From NCBI GenBank assembly GCA_043756275.1, contig JAYURJ010000037.1, positions 1 through 6,103 on the forward strand: a DNA stretch of 6,103 nt, written 5' to 3'. Source of the DNA: UKL13-2 sp043756275. Lineage in GTDB: Bacteria > Pseudomonadota > Gammaproteobacteria > Burkholderiales > Usitatibacteraceae. A program made the translations under genes and the position numbers. Below, piece by piece: positions 1-6,103 of the stretch (its first letter is position 1; each line of letters opens with the position of its first letter). The notes under the pieces were generated by a model. It was not told where the DNA came from. It did no database searches and saw nothing but the letters and a program-made list of their open reading frames with translations.

Positions 1-147
1 CAAAGCTGAGAAAACTGCAAAATTGGCTTGTGAACCTGAATGCGGTTGAACATTTGCATATGCTGCATCAAAGAGTTGTTTAGCCCGATCAATTGCCAAT
101 TCCTCAATTTGATCGATTAACTCACATCCTCCGTAGTAGCGTTTACC
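1..147 (-). CDS. glyA: Internal fragment of serine hydroxymethyltransferase (GlyA)
   Basis: Reading the minus strand from 147 down to 1 gives 49 uninterrupted codons, starting GKRYYGGCE and containing ELAIDRAKQLF, YANVQPHSGSQANFAV and ending FSAL. This is the conserved N-terminal part of GlyA, the PLP enzyme that interconverts serine and glycine and feeds one-carbon units to folate. It is colinear, without gaps, with about residues 61-109 of E. coli GlyA, as recalled. The left end runs off the window. The right end stops at base 147 in the middle of the YPGKRYYGG motif: the codon before GKR encodes Tyr instead of Pro, and the upstream codons read GGV, unlike GlyA. No start codon or leader exists, so the piece is truncated on the right. 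Its composition is about 41% G+C, clearly lower than the following DNA, and it shares no operon logic with its neighbours. The family call is very secure. Whether the fragment belongs to the same genome as the rest is doubtful. Confidence 0.9.
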
Positions 148-512
148 ATAAACGCCGCCTTGACGCGGCCTATGCTGATGCGCTTGGTGTAACGGCCGCA
201 TTTAATCTCAATGCGCTGCGGCACATTAATCGCGTCATTGCGGCCGATTTTGAAGAAGCGCAGTGGCGTCACGTGGGCACGTACAACGAACAACGGGGAC
301 GCGTGGAAATGTATCTGGAGTCAGTCGTCGATCAAGACGTGCAGATTGACGGGAACGCGCGCAGTTTTGCAAAAGGTGAACGGATTCATTCGGAGAATTC
401 GTACAAGTACACACAAGCTGAATTTGATTCGATGCTTCGCGAAGCGGGGTTCACCGACATCAGCGTGTGGACCGACAGTGCACAGGCGTTCTGGGTGTTT
501 TACGCATGCTGA
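147..512 (+). CDS. egtD: EgtD, L-histidine N-alpha-methyltransferase, C-terminal fragment (5' truncated)
   Basis: EgtD uses three SAM to trimethylate the alpha-amino group of histidine, giving hercynine, the substrate of both EgtB and SenA. The codons from about 147 to the TGA at 510-512 encode the C-terminal ~121 residues of an enzyme normally about 320 long. Family signatures in order are LDAAYADALGVTAAFNLN, YNEQRGRVEMYL, the IHSENSYKYT segment (the E-x-S of this region is thought to contact histidine) and an AGFTDISVWTDS tail. The SAM-binding N-terminal domain is absent. An in-frame TTG at 93 could open a longer frame, but residues encoded by 93-146 do not resemble EgtD. That stretch is antisense to the glyA piece, and the frame has a TAG at 81-83. 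The break therefore lies at about 141-150, and the fragment cannot be functional as it stands. It converges on the methyltransferase gene, with 20 bp between the stops. The family call is secure; the truncation may be an artefact. Confidence 0.88.
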   Translation, partial: HKRRLDAAYADALGVTAAFNLNALRHINRVIAADFEEAQWRHVGTYNEQRGRVEMYLESVVDQDVQIDGNARSFAKGERIHSENSYKYTQAEFDSMLREAGFTDISVWTDSAQAFWVFYAC

Positions 513-532
513 TTCGCTGGAATTTTCCACGA

Positions 533-1149
533 TCACTGCAGCCGCCCTTCGAAGAGATAGCGGCTTCCCGGCACCGTGGTGCGCACGGAATAGTCTGCAC
601 AAAGCTCTGCGAGCAGCGTCCACGGTCGATCAAAGCCATCGAAATTGGTGATGGTCATTTGATGCGTTCTGCGCAGATACCAATTGCCGATAAAGAACCA
701 CGCTGGAAACAGTTTGGTGCTGGTCGCGACTATGCGCGTCCCGGATTTAGCCTGTCGGAAAATATTTTCGAGCGACGTGCGCGAACGAATCAGATCGTGC
801 GTGTAGCTGAACAAGATCACGTCCGGTGAACGATCAAGAATGACCGTTTCGCCACAGGCATGATGCAACGTGACATTGGCAAGCCGTTGTCCGGCCACCC
901 GCGCACGCGCGAGTGCGAGCATATCGGGCGACGGCTCAAAGCCAATGACGTGACCAGTTCCGCCGACGCCAGTTGAGAGCATAGGTAAACACCATCCGGT
1001 TCCGCAGCCTGCGTCGAGTACGGTTTCACCCGGCTGAAGGCGCAGTGCGTCGATAGCGGTTTTGCGGATACCAGTGATGAATTTTGTTTCGTCGTCATAC
1101 GTGGGTGCGAGCGCCGCGTAGAGGCGCGATGCCCTGGCTACCTGTTCAC

Positions 1150-1153
<4 letters not shown>
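533..1153 (-). CDS. Class I SAM-dependent methyltransferase, translationally coupled to egtB
   Basis: This gene encodes a 206-residue soluble protein with a Rossmann-type methyltransferase fold. Motif I is VLDAGCGTG at residues 45-53. The acidic residue ending strand 2 is probably Glu73 in GFEPSPDML, followed by an ALARARV helix. A hydrophobic strand, DVILFSYTHDL, sits where the active-site strand is expected. The N-terminal RLYAALAPTYDD resembles the lead-in of UbiE/menaquinone-type methyltransferases. The substrate cannot be read from the sequence. The ATG (1151-1153) overlaps the egtB TGA in an ATGA at 1150-1153, and the AGG before it belongs to the last egtB codons, so translation is probably coupled to egtB. 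That points to a small-molecule role near ergothioneine chemistry, such as methylating a thiol/selenol imidazole product, detoxifying a selenium species or assisting precursor supply; all of these are inference. It is not the EgtD type and lacks obvious similarity to the methyltransferase domain fused to OvoA. The enzyme class is certain, the role unknown. Confidence 0.85.
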
Positions 1154-2478
<1,325 letters not shown>

Positions 2479-2484
2479 GATTTA

Positions 2485-2489
2485 CTCCT
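2485..2489 (-). promoter_or_regulatory. Ribosome binding site of egtB
   Basis: The minus strand reads AGGAG here, six bases before the GTG at 2476-2478. It is the strongest Shine-Dalgarno match seen in the window and supports the non-ATG start of egtB. Confidence 0.75.
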
Positions 2490-2594
2490 GAGGCCTGAAG
2501 TCGATGCTGTTGTCGATAATGGCATCAACGCTGTGAGTCGAACGATCCGCAATCACCTTACCCAACGATTACTGCAAGAAAAAAACGTAAACTC

Positions 2595-2643
2595 AAAAAC
2601 TGGCGCGCATTACAGGCCGTAAATGCTCTGAAAACCGCGCCAA
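2595..2643 (-). terminator. Rho-independent terminator after the senB-selD operon
   Basis: On the minus strand, 32 bases past the selD stop, TGGCGCG (2636-2642) can pair with CGCGCCA (2601-2607), 7 bp without mismatch. Inside it a second helix forms between GCATTTAC and GTAATGC with one bulged T, stacking directly on the outer stem's 3' arm. The stem is followed by G and TTTTT (2595-2599), and a second run of seven T lies a little further on (2579-2585). This fits an intrinsic terminator that ends senB-selD transcripts before egtB. It implies that egtB and its methyltransferase have their own promoter in 2490-2590, where I could not identify a convincing -35/-10 pair. Confidence 0.7.
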
Positions 2644-2674
2644 TGCTAGAGATGTTCTTTCAAACGCAATGCAA

Positions 2675-3739
2675 TTACTTCACCATCACTTGCGGTTTGC
2701 CCGATGTCATTTCGCCGATCACGGTCGCGCTGTCAAACTCTTCAGCCTTAAAAATAGCCAGTACCGCGTCTACCGCTGCGGGGTCACAGGCGACCAGCAG
2801 GCCACCCGATGTCTGCGGATCGGTGAGCAGATTTCGCTCGACATCGCCGAAGTTTGTCGCGATGGAAATATCGCTGCCGTAGCCAGCCCAATTGCGCTCT
2901 GACGCGCCGGTGACAAATCCTTGTTTGGCCAAATCGAGCACGTTGGCGATGATCGGCAAGGCGGCGAAATCAATGGTTGCACCAAGTTTGGAGCCACGGC
3001 AAATTTCCAGCAGATGCCCGGCCAATCCAAATCCGGTGACGTCCGTGAGTGCATTGACACCGTCGAGTTGGCCTAGCTTGATGCCGGGTGTATTGAGTTT
3101 GGTGGTCGAGGTAATCATGGCCGCGTAGCCTGCGGCATCCAGTTTTTCTTTTTTGAGCGCCGCACTCAGAATGCCGACACCCAACGGCTTGCCGAGTATT
3201 AATTTATCGCCCGGCTTGGCGCCGGCATTGCGTTTCAGATTTTTCGGGTTGACGATGCCGATGGCTACCAGCCCATAAATCGGCTCGACCGAATCGATCG
3301 TGTGTCCGCCTGCAATCGGGATGCCTGCCGCTTTGCAAATCGCTTCACCGCCATCAAGTATTTGCTTGATGGTCGCAAGTGGCAGCGTGTTGATAGGCAT
3401 GCCAACGAGTGCTAACGCGAACAGTGGCGTGCCGCCCATTGCGTATACGTCCGAGATCGCATTGGTGGCGGCGATGCGACCGAAGTCGAACGGATCATCG
3501 ACAATCGGCATGAAAAAATCGGTGGTCGCAACAATGGCTTGGGTGTCATTGATCTGATACACCGCTGCATCGTCTGACGTTTCAATACCGACCAGCAACT
3601 CTTTGGGCAGCAGCGCGAAGTCAGATTTAGAGATGATTTGTTGCAGCACGGCAGGCGCGATTTTGCAGCCGCAGCCGCCGCCATGAGAGAGCGAAGTCAG
3701 GCGTGGAATCAGGGTCTTGATATCGTTTGGCGCATTCAT
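2675..3739 (-). CDS. selD: Selenophosphate synthetase SelD (SenC role in the selenoneine cluster)
   Basis: This enzyme makes monoselenophosphate from selenide and ATP, the activated selenium donor. The 354 residues match E. coli SelD (347 aa, as recalled) over the full length. They include the glycine-rich SHGGGCGCK loop with catalytic Cys23 and Lys26, the DDAAVY metal site (56-61), TTDFFMPIVDDPFDFGRI and ATNAISD (72-97), AGGHTID (143-149), DVTGFG (233-238) and DPQTSGG (307-313). The active-site residue is cysteine, with no in-frame UGA for selenocysteine. The start is ATG at 3737-3739, with CGGAA on the minus strand seven bases upstream. It lies 64 bp after senB on the same strand, which places it in the selenoneine operon as SenC, feeding selenophosphate to SenB. 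It could equally serve selenoprotein or selenouridine synthesis if it is the only selD in the genome, which this window cannot show. A terminator follows. Confidence 0.95.
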   Translation of the reverse strand: MNAPNDIKTLIPRLTSLSHGGGCGCKIAPAVLQQIISKSDFALLPKELLVGIETSDDAAVYQINDTQAIVATTDFFMPIVDDPFDFGRIAATNAISDVYAMGGTPLFALALVGMPINTLPLATIKQILDGGEAICKAAGIPIAGGHTIDSVEPIYGLVAIGIVNPKNLKRNAGAKPGDKLILGKPLGVGILSAALKKEKLDAAGYAAMITSTTKLNTPGIKLGQLDGVNALTDVTGFGLAGHLLEICRGSKLGATIDFAALPIIANVLDLAKQGFVTGASERNWAGYGSDISIATNFGDVERNLLTDPQTSGGLLVACDPAAVDAVLAIFKAEEFDSATVIGEMTSGKPQVMVK

Positions 3740-3746
3740 AAGTGGA

Positions 3747-3751
3747 TTCCG
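3747..3751 (-). promoter_or_regulatory. Ribosome binding site of selD
   Basis: The minus strand reads CGGAA seven bases before the selD ATG. It is a moderate Shine-Dalgarno match at normal spacing, and it suggests that selD is translated independently of senB within the shared transcript. Confidence 0.5.
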
Positions 3752-3803
3752 TTATGGATTAATTTCTGATGGCTAATTCTACGCGAGCAAGCTGCGTTTG
3801 GTT

Positions 3804-4799
3804 TCAGTCCGGGAGCAGATTCGATATGAGGCTAACCAGTGCGTTTCGTTCGGATTCGGGCAAAAATAATTTTGCTCGCGCAGCACTGGCGGTATTGAGC
3901 CGCAGCAGATAGTTGGCGTCGTGTGCGCAGCGGTCGAGCTGGGCGCGAAGTGCTTCCACATCGCCGACGGGAAAATAACCCGCGTAATCCTGCCCGAGCA
4001 TGCCGATGTTGCCTGACATGCGAGAGGCGAGTACCGGCGTGCCCGAAGAAATCGCTTCGACAATGACATTAGCCCCGCCTTCCATCACCGAGGGGTGAAT
4101 CAGCAGGTGCGCACGCTTGATCGCGGCGCGCGTGAGGCCATGTGACAAAGCGCCAGCCCAGTGGTAATGCTGTGACGTCGCGGAAATCGATTGTGCGCGT
4201 GCGGCAAGTTTCTCATCGGTAGGTCCACCGAGATGCAGGATATGAATCGGAGACTGCGTCGGCAGCGATTCAGCGAGGCGAAAAATAATATCTGGGTCTT
4301 TTTCGGCGCGTAAATGGCCAACCACCACACAATTGAGAGCATCTTTGCGTTTTTGGGCCGGTGTAAGCGTCTTTGCCGACTGATAAATCACATGCGTTTT
4401 TTTGCGATGCTCGCGCGGGACGTATCGAATCGCATCCTCCTGCAACACAATTAATGCATCGGCCAACTCGATTGAGGTACGCGCTTGCTCACTGGTTGCC
4501 AGATCAGCGTAAAGATCGGTGCCGGTGAGTACGACGATGAGCTTGCCGTTTGGACGCGCAACCCGGTAGCGCCGGATTGAATCTGCACTGCGGCGCGCAT
4601 GCAGCGCAATGAGTACGTTTGCCTCGGTCGCCGCATAAGGCGGCGCATCAATGGGCCATGACGAATGTACAATCACCCGGAAATGATTTGCCAGCAAAGT
4701 CTGCCAGCGATTCGCGGTGCGCCAGTTGCCATTGTTGGCATCTGCCAGCGCGGGCGTGATGATTGCAACGACAGGATTGGATTGGGGATGACGTGACAT
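3804..4799 (-). CDS. senB: SenB, selenosugar synthase (GT4-like glycosyltransferase)
   Basis: SenB transfers a sugar from a UDP-sugar to selenophosphate-derived selenium, giving the 1-selenosugar used by SenA. The 331-residue product (ATG numbering) has a GT-B layout. The N-terminal Rossmann half opens with VVAIITPALADANNGNW, the signature start of this family, and contains VVLTGTDLY (about 89-97). The C-terminal half has GHLRAEKDP (161-169) and HPSVMEGGANVIVEA (235-249), whose Glu240 and Glu248 form the EX7E nucleotide-sugar motif, followed by SGTPVLASRMSGN. I use ATG at 4797-4799 because family members begin just before this strand. An in-frame TTG at 4806-4808 would add three residues. Neither start has a clear ribosome site. 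selD follows 64 bp downstream, and senA is divergent with overlapping start regions. Without this context it would be called a generic glycosyltransferase; between selD and senA the SenB assignment is strong. Confidence 0.9.
   Translation of the reverse strand: MSRHPQSNPVVAIITPALADANNGNWRTANRWQTLLANHFRVIVHSSWPIDAPPYAATEANVLIALHARRSADSIRRYRVARPNGKLIVVLTGTDLYADLATSEQARTSIELADALIVLQEDAIRYVPREHRKKTHVIYQSAKTLTPAQKRKDALNCVVVGHLRAEKDPDIIFRLAESLPTQSPIHILHLGGPTDEKLAARAQSISATSQHYHWAGALSHGLTRAAIKRAHLLIHPSVMEGGANVIVEAISSGTPVLASRMSGNIGMLGQDYAGYFPVGDVEALRAQLDRCAHDANYLLRLNTASAARAKLFLPESERNALVSLISNLLPD
4784..4787 (+). promoter_or_regulatory. Probable ribosome binding site of senA
   Basis: GGGG lies five bases before the GTG at 4793-4795, the best ribosome-site-like stretch upstream of the conserved senA region. 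It lies inside the 5' part of senB on the other strand. It favours GTG at 4793 over TTG at 4763 and GTG at 4802 or 4838, none of which has a comparable purine run. The match is modest. Confidence 0.4.
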
Positions 4800-5977
4800 T
4801 TGTGGCAACGGTTAACGACGCATCGACATCAACAAACGTGCCGACGGACGCGGCCGAATTGGCTTGCGCACTGATTGCGCAACGAGAGTATACGCTGGCA
4901 CTCTATGCTGATTTACCCGCAGCTTACTGGGAGCCACGCAATTTCCCGGTGCAGGCAACGATCAATCCGCCGCTCTGGGAGTTGACGCATATTGGCTGGT
5001 TTCAGGAGTTCTTTGCCCTGCGCTGGCGTGCCGATGATGTGAGTGGCGCGCGTTCACCTTCTTGTCTGGCTGTGGCCGATCAGTTGTTCGATTCCAGAAG
5101 CGTTGCTCATGCTGACCGTTGGCACTTGACGTACCCGTCAAGGGCGACGTGCTTGGATTACATGCAACGAGTTCTCGATAAGACCAACGATGCGCTGGCA
5201 AAAAGTGCCCGCGAGGACCGTTATGGATTTCAACTTGTGCTTATGCACGAGGACATGCACGCCGAAGCACTGGCGATGACGTTGACGACCCTCGGGCTTG
5301 CGTTGCCCGCAGTTGTGCCCACACGCGTGGCTTTTGCACCACATCAATTGCAGCCGCATGACATAAACCTTGCGGTTGCGTCAGTGCATCTGGGGTCTAG
5401 AGAGGGCACGGGTGCACGCACGTTCAGTTTTGATAACGAAAAGCCAGCGCTAAGCGTTCAGCTTGAACCGTTTGCAATCGATGCGCGCGTCGTGACAGCC
5501 GCAGAATTCGCGACCTTTGTGACGTCTGCCGCGTTCAGCGATCCACGCTTATGGTCAACTGAAGGCAACCTATGGCGCGAGGCGCGCCCAATGACTGATG
5601 TTGATTCGCGCCATGATTTCGCCGCCATGCACGTCAGCTACTTTGAAGCCGAAGCCTACTGCCGCTGGAAAAATCGTCGGTTGCCGACTGAGGCCGAGTG
5701 GGAGTGCGCAGCAACTTCGTCAGCAGCATTTTTTGCCTCGACCGGGCATGGTTGGGAATGGACGGCTACACCGTTTGCACCGTATCCGGGTTTTCAGGCT
5801 GAGCGTTACCGCGAATATTCCGAGCCCTGGTTTCATTCGCATGGCGTGCGCTATCAGGTACTTAAAGGGGGCTCGTTTGTGACGCACCCACGATTGAAAT
5901 ATCCGCAATACCGTAATTTTTATACGCCTGACCGCAGCGATATGTTTTGCGGTTTCAGAACTTGCGCGATCACGTAA
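4793..5977 (+). CDS. senA: SenA, selenoneine synthase (EgtB-like iron enzyme)
   Basis: SenA is the selenium counterpart of EgtB: it oxidatively couples a selenosugar from SenB to hercynine, forming the C-Se bond of selenoneine. From GTG at 4793 the protein has 394 residues and the same two domains as EgtB. The DinB-like bundle has the SenA-type INPPLWELTHIGWFQEFF (probable ligand His66) and the HX3H pair His152/His156 in MHEDMHAEAL. The FGE-like domain has FSFDNEKP, VSYFEAEAYCRWK, RLPTEAEWECA, HGWEWT, LKGGSF (357-362) and a closing CGFR. Compared with EgtB at 1150-2478, HEDMHAEAL replaces HEEQHQEL, GGSF replaces GGSC, and the protein is about 50 residues shorter. The first ~20 residues are not conserved, so the start is uncertain (TTG at 4763 would give 404 residues). 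It is divergent from senB, and the SRP RNA gene follows about 30 bp after the TAA. The selenium rather than sulfur role rests on family motifs plus the adjacent senB and selD. Confidence 0.92.
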   Translation: MTFVATVNDASTSTNVPTDAAELACALIAQREYTLALYADLPAAYWEPRNFPVQATINPPLWELTHIGWFQEFFALRWRADDVSGARSPSCLAVADQLFDSRSVAHADRWHLTYPSRATCLDYMQRVLDKTNDALAKSAREDRYGFQLVLMHEDMHAEALAMTLTTLGLALPAVVPTRVAFAPHQLQPHDINLAVASVHLGSREGTGARTFSFDNEKPALSVQLEPFAIDARVVTAAEFATFVTSAAFSDPRLWSTEGNLWREARPMTDVDSRHDFAAMHVSYFEAEAYCRWKNRRLPTEAEWECAATSSAAFFASTGHGWEWTATPFAPYPGFQAERYREYSEPWFHSHGVRYQVLKGGSFVTHPRLKYPQYRNFYTPDRSDMFCGFRTCAIT

Positions 5978-5994
5978 TCATGGTTGGAATGGGA

Positions 5995-6000
5995 TAAAAT
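5995..6000 (+). promoter_or_regulatory. Putative -10 element of the SRP RNA promoter
   Basis: TAAAAT lies 18 bases after the senA stop and 6-8 bases before the predicted 5' end of the SRP RNA, the right distance for a sigma-70 start. No good -35 hexamer is seen 16-18 bases upstream, where the sequence reads about ACGTAA across the senA stop codon. The promoter is inferred mainly from the -10 and its position. Confidence 0.5.
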
Positions 6001-6008
6001 TCGTCGTG

Positions 6009-6103
6009 GCGGGTCTCCCCGCATTCAATCTTTGTGAATCTGGTCAGGTCGGGAACGAAGCAGCCACAGCGAAGTAATTGAAGTGCCGGGGGTCAGGCTC
6101 GCC
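6009..6103 (+). ncRNA. ffs: Signal recognition particle RNA (4.5S, small bacterial type), reaching the window end
   Basis: SRP RNA binds Ffh and, with FtsY, targets nascent membrane proteins to the Sec translocon. The diagnostic apical hairpin is present: GGTCAGGTCG, the GGAA tetraloop (6053-6056), then CGAAGCAGCC, containing the CAGG/AGCA internal loop bound by the Ffh M domain. The distal arm has TCTCCCCGCA (6015-6024) opposite GTGCCGGGG (6083-6091). The ends close by pairing GGCGGG (6009-6014) with CTCGCC (6098-6103), extended by TCT with AGG at 6095-6097. About 95 bases are present, close to a complete small SRP RNA without an Alu domain; a few 3' bases may lie beyond the window. The stem next to the tetraloop is TCG/CGA where E. 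coli has TCC/GGA, a compensated change that supports a real RNA. In betaproteobacteria this gene often lies upstream of dnaX, which cannot be checked here. Confidence 0.92.

Noticed and set aside
93..512. A complete 139-residue gene starting at TTG 93
   Set aside because: The first 18 codons are antisense to the GlyA fragment and unlike EgtD; there is no ribosome site, and the homologous part begins only at about 147. It is a frame read across the junction.
211..829. Overlapping plus-strand frames (211-651 and 467-829) across egtD and the methyltransferase
   Set aside because: Both are out of frame with egtD or antisense to the methyltransferase, and they show no motifs.
4690..4750. Repeated CTGCCAGCG words upstream of senA as possible operator repeats
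   Set aside because: They fall inside senB coding sequence, occur only twice without regular spacing or symmetry, and can be explained by Leu/Ala/Trp-rich codons on the minus strand.
4763..4792. senA start at TTG 4763
   Set aside because: It would overlap senB by 37 bp, has no ribosome site, and adds non-conserved residues; GTG at 4793 is better placed.

Overview
The window looks like a contig from a Gram-negative bacterium, most likely a betaproteobacterium. The reasons are moderately GC-rich coding (about 56% G+C in a hand-counted 100 bp at 151-250), proteobacterial forms of EgtB, EgtD and SelD, a selenoneine (sen) gene set, and a small bacterial SRP RNA at the right end. The genus cannot be read from the sequence.

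Layout, left to right. (1) 1-147, minus strand: an internal piece of serine hydroxymethyltransferase (GlyA). It is AT-rich (58 G+C in the first 140 bases, about 41%) and stops mid-gene at about 147. (2) 147-512, plus strand: the C-terminal third of EgtD, the histidine trimethyltransferase that makes hercynine. It is fused head to head with the glyA piece, so neither gene has its start. This is a chimeric junction, either an assembly or amplification artefact or a real rearrangement. (3) 533-2478, minus strand: egtB, with a small SAM methyltransferase gene overlapping its stop by 4 bp. (4) 2479-2674: a 196-bp gap holding the egtB leader and a rho-independent terminator for the next operon. (5) 2675-4799, minus strand: senB (selenosugar synthase, a glycosyltransferase) followed by selD/senC (selenophosphate synthetase). 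(6) 4793-5977, plus strand: senA (selenoneine synthase), divergent from senB with overlapping 5' ends. (7) 5995-6103, plus strand: a promoter -10 element and the SRP (4.5S) RNA gene, reaching the window edge.

How the genes fit together. EgtD converts histidine to hercynine, the shared precursor. EgtB puts sulfur on hercynine on the way to ergothioneine. SelD/SenC makes selenophosphate, SenB uses it to make a selenosugar, and SenA couples the selenosugar to hercynine to give selenoneine. The window therefore holds the sulfur and the selenium branches of the same antioxidant chemistry side by side, with two paralogous mononuclear iron enzymes (EgtB and SenA). The selenoneine genes belong to a known pathway. 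The less familiar parts are the methyltransferase translationally coupled to egtB, the senB/senA start overlap, and the glyA/egtD chimera.
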